Source: Eudoraea sp.
Lineage (GTDB): Bacteria; Bacteroidota; Bacteroidia; Flavobacteriales; Flavobacteriaceae
DNA: 23,092 bases
Reading direction: 5' to 3'
Assembly (NCBI GenBank): GCA_013042925.1
Contig: JABDPH010000171.1
Location: 1 to 23,092 of the forward strand
Positions within the stretch are counted from its first letter, which is position 1; each line of letters begins with the position of its first letter. The translations under genes were made by a program, and so were the position numbers. This document shows, in pieces, positions 1 through 8,941 of this stretch. The notes beneath the pieces were generated by a model. It made no database searches and had not been told where the DNA came from. It saw nothing but the letters and a program-made list of their open reading frames with translations.

Positions 1-698
1 AATCTACCCATAGGGGTATTCGCTATAATTTGGTTGCCGCGTTTAGTTAATTGGCCATCTGCTTCGGTAAGTAGTGCACGGTTTTGTTCCGTTAAAAAGA
101 AACCCGGCGCAATGGCATTTACTCTTAATTCCGCACTGTGTTTATTACAAAATTCAGTGGCCAACCATTTTGTAAGGTTATCAATAGCCGCCTTGGCTGA
201 GCCGTATCCAAGCACTCGGGTAATTGGCCTTTGAGCGGCCATGGAAGAAATATTTATGATACTTCCTTTTAAATCTTTCAGAAACAATGGCAGGAATGTT
301 TTTATGGGAAGGAAAGAACCCATATAATTTAATTCCATAACTTTATTCAGATCATCTATTCCTGCATCCAATATTGTTTGTTCAGGTGTAATCACTGCCC
401 CGGTCATATTTCCACCTGCCATATTGATCAGGACATCTATTTTTCCGAATTCATTTTCTAGTTCCAATTTTGCGCGTTCCAAATCTTGCTCATTGGTTAC
501 ATCGGCAATCAAAGCAGTTACTTTATGCTTTGTGCCTGTAATTTCGGCGATTAACGTATTGACTTTATCCTGATTTCTTCCCAAGGCAACTACTTTAGCA
601 CCTTGCTCCGCCAGATAGGCCGTCATGGCCGAACCCAAAACGCCAGTGGCTCCACTAATGACGATAATTTTGTTGTCTACAGAAAATAAATCAGACAT
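1..698 (-). CDS. SDR-family oxidoreductase, probable fructuronate/mannonate dehydrogenase (partial, C-terminus cut by window edge)
   Basis: This is an open frame of 232 complete codons starting at ATG (698-696) and running off the left edge, so roughly the last 30-40 residues of a usual SDR are missing. The classical SDR signatures are visible: the cofactor loop SGATGVLG near residues 15-22, NMAGG at about 92-96, a serine at 152, and catalytic Tyr165-x3-Lys169 in GYGSAK. It lies 68 bp downstream of uxaC on the same strand. SDRs in this position in Bacteroidota are usually annotated as D-mannonate oxidoreductases that reduce fructuronate to mannonate, replacing the unrelated long-chain UxuB. 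Substrate assignment here rests on that context only. The protein has no signal peptide and should be cytoplasmic. It could also be a KduD-like or other sugar dehydrogenase. Confidence 0.85.
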   Translation of the reverse strand, partial: MSDLFSVDNKIIVISGATGVLGSAMTAYLAEQGAKVVALGRNQDKVNTLIAEITGTKHKVTALIADVTNEQDLERAKLELENEFGKIDVLINMAGGNMTGAVITPEQTILDAGIDDLNKVMELNYMGSFLPIKTFLPLFLKDLKGSIINISSMAAQRPITRVLGYGSAKAAIDNLTKWLATEFCNKHSAELRVNAIAPGFFLTEQNRALLTEADGQLTKRGNQIIANTPMGR

Positions 699-766
699 TG
701 ATTAAATATTACTTATTACGTTCAAATATAACTTAAGAAAGTTAAATTCCTGAAGGACCACTAAAA

Positions 767-2170
767 CTAAAATGGAAAATAGGCCTTTGCGTTGTGGTAA
801 CAAATATCGGATACAATTTTGCCCAACCATTTTTCATCTTCCGGTAATTCACCATTTGCTACGTCTTTGCCAATTAGGTTACAGAGTACTCTCCTAAAGT
901 ATTCATGTCTTGGAAATGACAGGAAACTCCTGGAATCTGTTAACATCCCTATAAAACAGCTAAGCAGGCCAATATTGGAAAGTGAATTCAACTGTTTTTC
1001 CATACCATCTTTTTGGTCAAGAAACCACCATGCCGAACCAAATTGAATTTTGCCTTTTACACTCCCATCGTTAAAATTACCGATCATAGCGGCGATAACT
1101 TCATTATCTGCCGGGTTTAAATTATAAATAATAGTCTTCGCTAGCTGATCTGTGCTATCTAGATGATTCAGGAAGTTTCCTAATGAACTTGCCTGTGAAA
1201 AATCGCCAATAGAATCAAATCCGGTATCAGGGCCCAGTTTCTGGAGCATTCTTTGGTTATTATTCCTCAGCGCACCCAGGTGAAATTGCTGTACCCATCC
1301 CTTTTCATGATAACACTTCGATAGAAATTTTAACACGTCCGATTTAAAATAGGCAACTTCATCCGAATTAAGTGACTCCCCATTTTTAAGAGAATTAAAG
1401 ATTTTAGAGACGTTGAAAGTTTCACTTTTATAAAAAGGGAGATAATCCAAACCGTGATCAGCCAGTCTGCAGCCATTTTCATAGAAATAATTTATCCTTG
1501 ACTCCAGGGCTTCCAGAAGGTCGGTGTAGGTATGGATGGAAGCCGAAACAACCTCTTCCAATTTACCTAAGTATTCAAGAAAAACAGCGGTGTTTTCAAC
1601 TGCGTAGGCTTTATCGGGCCTGAATGCTGGCAATAATTTTAATCCATCATTTTTACTTGCTTTTTGGTGATATTCGAGTGAATCCAAAGGGTCATCCGTT
1701 GTGCACACTACCTCAACCTTCATTTTTTCCAAGAGCCCCATTGTACTATGTGCAGGACTTTGTAATTGTTCAGAACAAGAGTTGTAAATTTCTTGTGCGT
1801 TATGTTGGTCCAGGAGCACATTTATATTGAAATAGCGCTTTAATTCAAGGTGTGTCCAGTGATACAAGGGATTGCGAACTGTATATGGAACAGTTTCCCC
1901 CCATTTCATAAATTTCTCTGAATCCGAGGCATTCCCGGTAATATATTTTTCATCAATACCTAGTGTACGCATTGCTCTCCATTTATAATGGTCACCATGC
2001 AGCCAAACCTGGGAGATATTATCAAACCTATAGTCTTCAGCTATTCTCTCCGGCGATAAATGATTGTGGTAATCAATGATGGGCAGATCTTTGGCATAGT
2101 CATGGTACAGCCTACTCGCAAAAGAGGTCTGCAATAAAAAATCTTCATGTATAAAGTTTCTTATAGCCAT
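767..2170 (-). CDS. uxaC: Glucuronate isomerase (uronate isomerase)
   Basis: The 467-residue product has the length and sequence character of UxaC, which interconverts D-glucuronate and D-fructuronate (and galacturonate and tagaturonate) as the first cytoplasmic step of hexuronate catabolism. The N-terminus carries the amidohydrolase-type metal motif His35-Asn-His37 within DYHNHLSP. Further UxaC-typical stretches are CTTDDPLDSL near residue 156 and FGSAWWF near residue 377. The ATG start lies 1 bp from the stop of the upstream ADP-ribosylglycohydrolase gene, which implies co-transcription and probably translational coupling. The dehydrogenase that would use its product follows 68 bp downstream. 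No uxuA (mannonate dehydratase) is present inside the window, so it may lie beyond the left edge or elsewhere. Confidence 0.96.
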   Translation of the reverse strand: MAIRNFIHEDFLLQTSFASRLYHDYAKDLPIIDYHNHLSPERIAEDYRFDNISQVWLHGDHYKWRAMRTLGIDEKYITGNASDSEKFMKWGETVPYTVRNPLYHWTHLELKRYFNINVLLDQHNAQEIYNSCSEQLQSPAHSTMGLLEKMKVEVVCTTDDPLDSLEYHQKASKNDGLKLLPAFRPDKAYAVENTAVFLEYLGKLEEVVSASIHTYTDLLEALESRINYFYENGCRLADHGLDYLPFYKSETFNVSKIFNSLKNGESLNSDEVAYFKSDVLKFLSKCYHEKGWVQQFHLGALRNNNQRMLQKLGPDTGFDSIGDFSQASSLGNFLNHLDSTDQLAKTIIYNLNPADNEVIAAMIGNFNDGSVKGKIQFGSAWWFLDQKDGMEKQLNSLSNIGLLSCFIGMLTDSRSFLSFPRHEYFRRVLCNLIGKDVANGELPEDEKWLGKIVSDICYHNAKAYFPF

Positions 2171-2171
2171 T

Positions 2172-3488
2172 TTAATCTGAAGTTTCAGTTTCAGGCATCA
2201 TACTTTCAACCATTCTGGATGCTAGTTCCTCCAGATCAATACCCAATTGTTCCTTGTTAACCTGAAGTACTTCGGTGCACAATTCAGGGGGCAATTTATT
2301 AAATCCGTCTTTTGCTCCTAGGATCATACCTGCAACTGCAGCCACGGTATCGTTATCCCGGCCATAGTTTACAATAAACTGAATGCTCTTTTCAAAATCG
2401 CCATCACCAAAAGCCAGTCCGGCTATTAGAATCTGCCAGATCTCACCGGCATGAAAAGCAATTGCCTTTTCGTCTTCTTCCAATAATTTGTATACAAAAT
2501 CCTGCTGAGCCCAATCCGTTTTTGTCCCATTATAGTGATCAGGAATTATCATTTCTATAGTATCCTTTGACAAGACGGAATCTGAAACTTTTATTTCTCT
2601 GGACAGGTACACATATTTTCTGGTGGCGTCTGCGGTATTGTATGAAAGTCGTCCTACAAGCCTGCTGTCCTGATAACGCATCGGGTCTATAAAGACAGCA
2701 GTGTTGAGTATAGAGTCCATATTTGCGGTTCGCATAGCCATCTGTGTCATGGAGGCCACCAGTCCGGAAATGTCCTTGGCATATCCAATATCAAAAAGGG
2801 AATGTTTGTAGGCTGTGAGATATGCAATCTCCGGGTTGGGTTCCAATAAGCCAAACATAGGGGTATATAACATGCCTGCACAGGACATTTCCCCTCCATA
2901 AAATCTATTCTGAGCCTCCAGGTAAGCCTCTGTACTTTCCTGGTAGGCCAGCGCCACCCTTGCCCATTCTTTAATCCAATCTACCTTTTCCAATCTGGTA
3001 TCCAGGGCATCGGGCGAAGCCAGAATTTCTTTATCGCCCAGCTTCGAGGCAATGGATTTATAATAATCTATAATAAATTTTGTAAAATTCTTGGCATTTA
3101 GTCCGGGTGAATAGGTTTCAAAATAAGAAACCATAAAGTACTTCCATCTCGTATCATCTGTAGTTGCTCCGGCGTTGAGGTTATGCTCCCAGGTTCCTTC
3201 CGGAGATTGAATCCGCTCTGCCGGTGTAAGTCCGGTGATATACCCATATTTATTCTGAATGTCAGATCTGTGCCACATCTCAGTAGACGCACCCATGGCA
3301 TCTCCTATTGCAGAACCCACCAGAGCACCCAGAATCTTATCATATAGTTCCTCCTTGTTTAAAACAAGAGAATCCTGGGCGTATACAGATTTCTTTGGCT
3401 CAGGGATATCTATTTGCACTTTCTGATCCTTGCATGATAATAAGATTGCGGACAAAACCAAGACGATAATAAAAAGGGTATATTTCAT
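2172..3488 (-). CDS. ADP-ribosylglycohydrolase-fold lipoprotein
   Basis: The 438-residue protein begins with a lipoprotein signal (hydrophobic residues 4-18, lipobox cysteine 19 in ILLSC). The rest is an ADP-ribosylglycohydrolase (ARH/DraG) domain from about residue 48. The family's first motif is visible as GALVGSAIGDAMG at 54-66. Two acidic clusters that bind the dinuclear metal centre in this family are present: TTDDTRW at 109-115 and GRDNDTVA at 376-383, so the active site looks intact. Family members cleave N- or O-glycosidic bonds to ADP-ribose, but the exported location argues for a different substrate, possibly a sugar riboside or glycoside. The gene overlaps the upstream kinase by 4 bp (ATGA) and sits 1 bp before uxaC, so it belongs to the uronate operon. 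The fold is well supported; the substrate is unknown. Confidence 0.85.
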   Translation of the reverse strand: MKYTLFIIVLVLSAILLSCKDQKVQIDIPEPKKSVYAQDSLVLNKEELYDKILGALVGSAIGDAMGASTEMWHRSDIQNKYGYITGLTPAERIQSPEGTWEHNLNAGATTDDTRWKYFMVSYFETYSPGLNAKNFTKFIIDYYKSIASKLGDKEILASPDALDTRLEKVDWIKEWARVALAYQESTEAYLEAQNRFYGGEMSCAGMLYTPMFGLLEPNPEIAYLTAYKHSLFDIGYAKDISGLVASMTQMAMRTANMDSILNTAVFIDPMRYQDSRLVGRLSYNTADATRKYVYLSREIKVSDSVLSKDTIEMIIPDHYNGTKTDWAQQDFVYKLLEEDEKAIAFHAGEIWQILIAGLAFGDGDFEKSIQFIVNYGRDNDTVAAVAGMILGAKDGFNKLPPELCTEVLQVNKEQLGIDLEELASRMVESMMPETETSD

Positions 3489-4456
3489 ACTAAAATCATT
3501 TTTCTGGCGAGTTGTAAAAGATCATCTTTTTCATTAATGGTTCTTTCCAGCGGTAACTGCGCGAGGCCAATTAAACGCCTCATAATTTCAATCCCTGCCA
3601 CCTGCGAAACCAGACCAGAATCTGCGTCAGCCTTGTAAAGGTGCATTACCTTTTTTAAGGAAGATGGATCCATAGTGGCCATAATTAAATGAGCTGTCAT
3701 AACGCCAAGATCAAATTCCCTGAAACCCATAAAACTAAACTCAGGATCAATTATATAAACTTCATTTTTTAATTGCATCCAGCTTCCTGGGTAATAATCG
3801 CCGTGGATTAAAACATTTCCTTTGGAAAGGTACATATCTCCAAGATTATTAACAACAGCTTTAATTGCAGGGTCTCTTTTATAAGGAAGGGATAAATCCT
3901 GTAAGCCTTGCTGTACATCATTTAACTGAAATCCATTGTCTTCCAGAAATGGCAGTACAAAAATGTGCTGGTGGTTTAACTCCCTGAGGGCCATATTTTC
4001 TGGAAAGTCATTTAAAGGACCTGCTTGGTGAATAGCTTCTGCTATGATGATCAGTTTTTCAAGAATGTCTTGTGCAATGCTGCGCTCCCGGTAACAAAAT
4101 GTCATATCTTCACACTGTCCCAGGTCTTCCATTTGCATTAGGTAATTTTTTTGGTCAAAGCCTAAAATAACAGGGATGTGGGATGTTATGGATACTTCCT
4201 GAATAGCTTCATAGAACTTATATTCTACTTCTATTCTATTAAGTGGGGCTTCAATTTGTTGGTACTTTTGAACAAAAGGGCGTGATTGTTTCAGGATAAA
4301 TGAACGCTGATTGGTTTTTACGCGGAGTACGACATTCATATTACCTTCACCGGGTTTTGAAAGTGCGTTTATTTTTTCATTCGGATTTAGCCAATTGTTG
4401 GCTTCCAGTAATTTCTGAAGCGAGGGTAATGGTGTTTGGGTATCTATAGCTATCAA
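3485..4456 (-). CDS. APH/MtnK-like small-molecule (sugar) kinase
   Basis: The 323-residue protein has the protein-kinase-like fold of aminoglycoside phosphotransferases and methylthioribose kinases. Visible motifs are the nucleotide loop GEGNMN at 36-41, the ATP lysine 56 in ILKQ, the catalytic loop HGDYYPGSW with His218 and Asp220, and the metal-binding DPE at 237-239. The GxGNxN...LKQ...HGD...IDPEF series resembles methylthioribose kinase MtnK more than antibiotic phosphotransferases. The start is read as TTG at 4456-4454, because an in-frame stop lies 15 bp further upstream (4471-4469) and no ATG lies between. It is the first gene of the uronate operon and overlaps the next by 4 bp. A sugar kinase role is inferred from context; the actual substrate is unknown. 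Confidence 0.8.
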   Translation of the reverse strand: MIAIDTQTPLPSLQKLLEANNWLNPNEKINALSKPGEGNMNVVLRVKTNQRSFILKQSRPFVQKYQQIEAPLNRIEVEYKFYEAIQEVSITSHIPVILGFDQKNYLMQMEDLGQCEDMTFCYRERSIAQDILEKLIIIAEAIHQAGPLNDFPENMALRELNHQHIFVLPFLEDNGFQLNDVQQGLQDLSLPYKRDPAIKAVVNNLGDMYLSKGNVLIHGDYYPGSWMQLKNEVYIIDPEFSFMGFREFDLGVMTAHLIMATMDPSSLKKVMHLYKADADSGLVSQVAGIEIMRRLIGLAQLPLERTINEKDDLLQLARKMILV

Positions 4457-4651
4457 GGTGTAACAATTTTACTGCAATATAGGTCCAAAACAAAAAAATA
4501 CTTACCCCATCCCCAGATTTTTTATACAAGCACAGATACATGCCATTTGCCTGGTGATATTGGCGGGATTCTTCAAACAGCTATTTCCTTAACCAAAGCA
4601 TTTCCAACTTAAGAACCTTTGGGATCAATTACCTAAACTGATTGTTCAATT
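4457..4651. other. Intergenic region upstream of the uronate operon
   Basis: This 195-bp gap must contain the promoter of the kinase-ARH-uxaC-dehydrogenase operon and the 3' end of the next gene. I do not find a clean Bacteroidota promoter (TTG, about 19 bp, TAnnTTTG) or a strong terminator hairpin in it. It is AT-rich on the operon-proximal side. Confidence 0.4.
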
Positions 4652-6082
4652 TTATTCTTCAAATAAATTCAGGCACGAGACATCCGGTTTCGCATTTGGG
4701 TTATTCATGAAACTGATTATAACCTTGTCCTTGCATTGCTGGTTTCCACCACCATGACCACCTTCATCTAGTATTAACAGCGTTCCATTGGTTAGATTTT
4801 CCTGGAAAAGAACACCATTTTTTGGTGGAGTAACAGGATCAAACCTGTTTACAAAAATAAGAGTGGGTACATCAGAATCCTGAAATTTTCGATCCTCCAG
4901 AGGTAAATTATTACTGTGCCAATTGGCGCCGGCAATATAGAATGCATCAAAAAAGCCCAGTTTAACAGGAATTAAAGGATATTCGTTGTAGTTCTCCAAG
5001 ATAACTTCGGGGGTATTGGCCGGATTAAAATTTTCGAATTTTTCCACAGACAGCAACATCGTAAGATTTAATCCGCCCGTTAACTGGTATTCAAATCCCA
5101 AAACTTGATTTATTACGTCACCACCACCCTCAACAAAGGCCTTAATAAGTTCAGGAGCCTTTTCCCTGGAGTTGCTTTGATATAACAACCTTCGCAATAA
5201 ATAGACCCCATCCTGGGCATTAATAGTAACATTTATAGAATCATTTAAGCTTGTTTTTATTGGCTTTTCCTCTAAAATTGATATCGCTTTAAAATAATCT
5301 TCCTTTAGACTTGGGTATTCTGTTTTGCAATCGGGATCATTCTCACAAAATTCAAAAATTCTACCCAGAGCCAGCGAATAGCTGTCAAGTCTATTAACAA
5401 GAAAATCACCACTTAGCGGTGAAGGCGAATCCAGGATTGAACTATAAATATAATCCGGAAACATATCCTGCACTACCCGTGCTATGCGTGTGCCATAAGA
5501 ACCTCCAAAGAGATTGTATTTCTCATAACCCAAATGATCAAAAAGCATTCCTACATCCTTTGCATTTTGGATTGTGTTATAGTATTCCGGGCTAATTCCC
5601 TGCTCCTTACACATCTTCCTATATTTAGTTATCATGCTAACCGTTAATTCCAGTTCTTCTTCCTCATTAGCATCTTCGGCCATAATATTAAAAGCATCAA
5701 AAGACATATCGGGCATGGCAGATGAATAGCCAATGCCACGCTGGTCGAATAAAATGATATCACGTTTATTTCTCAGGGGGTGTTCCTTTAAAAATTGGAT
5801 CATCCCGGGACCTAGCGTATTGCCTCCCGGACCACCGGAAAAGAAAATCATTGGAAACTCATTTGCAAGAGTGTCTTTAGCTTTTATAATGATATAAGTA
5901 ATCTGAATTTTTTTCCCATCCGGGTTATCGTGATTTTCCGGCACCAGGATTGCTCCGGCTTTGAATTCCTCACTATCCGGGAGCCAGTCCAGCCCCTCAG
6001 GTTTAACAGATACTATATTAGTCTGAGTCTGACAAGCTATAGCTACTAATAATACTGTAATGTAAAAACCAATTTTCTTCAT
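4652..6082 (-). CDS. S33-type alpha/beta-hydrolase lipoprotein (tripeptidyl/prolyl aminopeptidase-like)
   Basis: The 476-residue protein starts with a lipoprotein signal (cysteine 17 in VAIAC). It shows the layout of the secreted TAP-like branch of peptidase family S33. The oxyanion-hole motif GGPGG is at 83-87, the nucleophile Ser195 sits in GGSYG, the acid Asp415 in FDPVTPP, and the base His443 in GGHGG. Family members remove N-terminal amino acids or tripeptides from peptides, often with proline preference. The long insertion between Ser195 and Asp415 forms the lid in such enzymes. It follows the epimerase-like gene by 25 bp and is probably co-transcribed with it. The lipoprotein signal implies attachment to the outer membrane or periplasmic face. 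Esterase activity is an alternative that sequence cannot exclude. Confidence 0.88.
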   Translation of the reverse strand: MKKIGFYITVLLVAIACQTQTNIVSVKPEGLDWLPDSEEFKAGAILVPENHDNPDGKKIQITYIIIKAKDTLANEFPMIFFSGGPGGNTLGPGMIQFLKEHPLRNKRDIILFDQRGIGYSSAMPDMSFDAFNIMAEDANEEEELELTVSMITKYRKMCKEQGISPEYYNTIQNAKDVGMLFDHLGYEKYNLFGGSYGTRIARVVQDMFPDYIYSSILDSPSPLSGDFLVNRLDSYSLALGRIFEFCENDPDCKTEYPSLKEDYFKAISILEEKPIKTSLNDSINVTINAQDGVYLLRRLLYQSNSREKAPELIKAFVEGGGDVINQVLGFEYQLTGGLNLTMLLSVEKFENFNPANTPEVILENYNEYPLIPVKLGFFDAFYIAGANWHSNNLPLEDRKFQDSDVPTLIFVNRFDPVTPPKNGVLFQENLTNGTLLILDEGGHGGGNQQCKDKVIISFMNNPNAKPDVSCLNLFEE

Positions 6083-6107
6083 TTAATTATTTTATTACTA
6101 CGTTTTG

Positions 6108-7040
6108 TTATTTACTATAATCTGATTGTACAATCTCCTTTATTCCATCTGAATAGGAAGTGACTTTAAAATCGAAATGCGTATCGAACTTATCAGAATT
6201 AAAGACATAATCCCTGTCGTACTGATACATCATTTCAGGCATTTCCCGCATCAGGGGAATAAAAAGTCCCAGCAGGCGCACTATAAATTTAGTAGCCGTC
6301 TGACTTCTGGATTTAACGCCCATTTCCTTTGCAATTGCTTCAATCCATTCTCTTCCAGTATAAGGGTTTTTCGCAGTAGGAAGATGCCACACCTGGTTAT
6401 AGGCCTCATCAGAATTGCCAAGCAGCGCTGTGGCTTTGGCAGCATCCGGGGTATAGGTAAAAGAGTGTTTATAGTTTAGTGAAGCCATCCAGTTTGCCTT
6501 TTTTCCCGAAGAGAAAGGCTTAAAAACCGTCTCTGTTAACATGCTGGTGTTTTTAATGCCCGGGCCATAAAAATCTGCCGAACGGGCTATAAGGGCAGTA
6601 AGTTTGCCTTCTTTAACTTTAGACAGGATCATATCTGCTATTTGCGCACGTATTTTACCTTTTTTACTTGGCGGATTTATAGGCGTCTCCTCATTCATAC
6701 CGTTTAAGTAAAGTAGATCATACATATAGATATTATCAAAAAAAACCAGTTTACAATCATTAGCTATGCAGGCATCGATAACATTTTCTGTAAATCTTGG
6801 CCAGCATTTCTTCCAGGTTTTGTAATTATATGGAAACCCAACAGTAACATAAACTATGCTCGAGCCTTTCACGGCGTTCTTTACTTCCGTGGCATTGAGG
6901 AGATCTGCCTTAAAAAGTTCGTCGGTTTCATTCACTTTTTTCGGATTTCTGCTAACCAACCTTATGTCCTTGGTATAGTCCTTTAATGCCCTGGTAAGTT
7001 CTACCCCAATGGCCCCGCCTGCACCTAATATAGTCTGCAT
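6108..7040 (-). CDS. NAD(P)-dependent epimerase/dehydratase-family protein (atypical extended SDR)
   Basis: The 310-residue protein begins directly with the nucleotide-binding turn LGAGGAIG (residues 5-12) and continues with an extended-SDR Rossmann fold. An NIYMYD stretch near residue 103 occupies the usual beta5 position. The classical YxxxK pair is not evident: the corresponding segment reads PPSKKGKIRAQ, so the lysine may be kept while the tyrosine is absent. It has no signal peptide and is expected to be cytoplasmic. It lies 80 bp after one S33 hydrolase gene and 25 bp before another, which links it transcriptionally but gives no clear function. It may act as an NAD(P)-binding reductase or a sensor-like protein. 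Confidence 0.8.
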   Translation of the reverse strand: MQTILGAGGAIGVELTRALKDYTKDIRLVSRNPKKVNETDELFKADLLNATEVKNAVKGSSIVYVTVGFPYNYKTWKKCWPRFTENVIDACIANDCKLVFFDNIYMYDLLYLNGMNEETPINPPSKKGKIRAQIADMILSKVKEGKLTALIARSADFYGPGIKNTSMLTETVFKPFSSGKKANWMASLNYKHSFTYTPDAAKATALLGNSDEAYNQVWHLPTAKNPYTGREWIEAIAKEMGVKSRSQTATKFIVRLLGLFIPLMREMPEMMYQYDRDYVFNSDKFDTHFDFKVTSYSDGIKEIVQSDYSK

Positions 7041-7120
7041 ATTTTTTTATTTACTACCCGAGGGTTTGATTATACTTGCGTTTCTATCACAACAATAAAG
7101 CAATAGAATAATGTTTAAAT

Positions 7121-8071
7121 TCAATTCTCCAATTCCAGCAAAAAGTCTCTGATTGCAAGGTTGTTTTCATCGGGGCTATCATGCATGGATATGTGGGCGG
7201 CATCCTCAATTACCACCATCTTTGAGTTTGGCACAAGACTTTGAAAATGCCGAACTGTTGAGGGTCTGGCTTCGTCGAACTCACCACAAATGAAAAGAGT
7301 CGGAATTTTTATTTCTTTTAACTGATTGCCACGCTCATAATCCTTTAGTATCCCGGTTGCATTGAATTCGCTCGGCCCCCACATATAATTGTAAACATTC
7401 ATATTTGCTCCTGTAAACGTACTATCCATATTTGCATCCCATGGCAGTTTTTTAGCCACAAAATTCTCATAAAATACATTTATGGCCTGCTGGTATTCAG
7501 GCGAATCATAGGTTCCATTTTCATTATTAACTTTAATAGCAGATTGGATTGAGTCTGGAAGTGTCTTTATTAATTCTCCTGTATCCTCTGTCCATTTCGA
7601 AATGCTCAATGCCGGACTTGCAAAGATCAATGCTTTTACACGATCGGGATATTTAAGATAATAATCCATTCCCAACATAGTACCCCATGAATGACCATAC
7701 AGGTAAAATTCTTCCAGCCCTAAATTTACCCTGAGGGTTTCAAGTTGTTCAACAAAATTTTCAACGGTCATTAAAGTGCTGTCAACCTCCGTTTCTGACC
7801 TTCCACAACCAAGCTGATCATAAAAAATTACAGGTCTGTCCTTACCTAATTCTTTCAATGGATTCAGATAATAACTTGGGAATCCCGGCCCGCCGTGTAC
7901 TAATAGCAGCGGGGTTTTGTCGCTGTCACCAACAATTCTGTACCATATTTGTCCACCTTCAACTTCGGTATAGCCTTCCCCCGAAATAAGCTTGGTTTTA
8001 GACTCACAACCAACGACCATTAGTATGAGTATTGCCAAAACTGTCCATAAATTAATTTGTAGTCTTTTCAT
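7121..8071 (-). CDS. Proline iminopeptidase-like S33 lipoprotein
   Basis: The 316-residue product has a lipoprotein signal with cysteine 22 in VVGC. A compact alpha/beta-hydrolase domain follows. HGGPG at 59-63 is the proline-iminopeptidase oxyanion motif, and YDQLGCGRS at 84-92 is another family hallmark. The nucleophile Ser128 sits in GHSWG, with Asp266 in GEFDEARP and His293 in AAHIS completing the triad. Cytoplasmic proline iminopeptidases lack the signal, so this is an exported version that would release N-terminal proline from peptides outside the cytoplasm. The S33 hydrolase at 4652-6082 is a more distant relative in the same direction. Other alpha/beta-hydrolase activities are possible. 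Confidence 0.88.
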   Translation of the reverse strand: MKRLQINLWTVLAILILMVVGCESKTKLISGEGYTEVEGGQIWYRIVGDSDKTPLLLVHGGPGFPSYYLNPLKELGKDRPVIFYDQLGCGRSETEVDSTLMTVENFVEQLETLRVNLGLEEFYLYGHSWGTMLGMDYYLKYPDRVKALIFASPALSISKWTEDTGELIKTLPDSIQSAIKVNNENGTYDSPEYQQAINVFYENFVAKKLPWDANMDSTFTGANMNVYNYMWGPSEFNATGILKDYERGNQLKEIKIPTLFICGEFDEARPSTVRHFQSLVPNSKMVVIEDAAHISMHDSPDENNLAIRDFLLELEN

Positions 8072-8120
8072 TATCGTGTATTAAAATCCTTCAGTTTCAA
8101 GATAACAATTAATTCAGTAA

Positions 8121-8798
8121 TTATTTTTCAGTTTTTAAAGTTGATGAATTCAATCCTTTGAAAATTAACCAAAGTGGAAGAATTAGTTGAATGAGTCCTA
8201 ATGGAAGAAGCATATTCATACTAATGCTATTTCCTAAAATAGAAGATAATATCTCTATAAACATTAGAATTACAGCTATTATCCCAAAGATTGAAATGAC
8301 TTTTGGAATTAATTTGGATACATAGAATGTATAGTATAAAATAAAAAGTGGGAAGCAAGAAATCAGTAGGCTCAAGTAGTGTGTCCACCAATGTCTTTTA
8401 TATAGTATAGTACCTAAGGCACTTAATATGCCAGAATTATCATTTCCATTTCCAACGTACTCCCGACTTAACTCTAACATAGATAAAACACTAATGTTAT
8501 CAATAGCTATAGCTATAAAGCTTAGTATGTTAAATGCTAAATATATAAAAGCCAAGGTTGTGCTATATTTTTTAAATATTGGCAATAAAATTGCAGCTAT
8601 AACAACAGAAATTATGCCGCTTAAAAATAATAGCAAGGTGGAAATAATGATTTCAGTTGAGTTTGCAGATGTGGCGGTTAGATAATCATCTGAAAATAGT
8701 ACAGGACCTTGTAAAATTTGATAGACTATAATGCCAGTAATAAAAATGAGCAGAAACAATAGCCCTACAAGCCTTCCGGTTTTTTTATTTGATTTCAT
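8121..8798 (-). CDS. DUF4386-type integral membrane protein
   Basis: The 225-residue protein is almost wholly hydrophobic, with about six predicted membrane helices. The start (KKTGRLVGLLFLLIF) and the hydrophobic pattern that follows match DUF4386 proteins, whose function is unknown. It is more AT-rich than its neighbours. On its upstream side the sequence holds a half-site like those in the right-hand cassette-like region (CACACAACGG at 8881-8890, plus strand). That suggests the gene may have arrived as a mobile unit, but no matching second end was found. Nothing in the neighbouring peptidase genes points to a shared role. Confidence 0.75.
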   Translation of the reverse strand: MKSNKKTGRLVGLLFLLIFITGIIVYQILQGPVLFSDDYLTATSANSTEIIISTLLLFLSGIISVVIAAILLPIFKKYSTTLAFIYLAFNILSFIAIAIDNISVLSMLELSREYVGNGNDNSGILSALGTILYKRHWWTHYLSLLISCFPLFILYYTFYVSKLIPKVISIFGIIAVILMFIEILSSILGNSISMNMLLPLGLIQLILPLWLIFKGLNSSTLKTEK

Positions 8799-8941
8799 AT
8801 TTGGATTGTACAGTAGATTGATTGAGGATAGGACGTTGGAAACTCTGGAATGTTACAAAGCAGCATGAATATTCTAATTACACACAACGGACGTGAGAGA
8901 AGGACCTATTTATGTGCATTCCATCACCTGGCTTAATTATA
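8799..8941. repeat. Intergenic region with a lone cassette-type half-site
   Basis: The plus strand reads CACACAACGG at 8881-8890, which is CCGTTGTGTG in gene direction. That matches the ACCGTTGT end of the hairpin spacers found after 18.5 kb. The opposite end (YAACA close to the preceding stop) is not recognisable, so this may be a decayed or truncated copy. Confidence 0.35.

Noticed and set aside
34..234. Plus-strand open frame at the left edge
   Set aside because: It lies antisense to the SDR gene, whose motifs are intact in the minus-strand frame.
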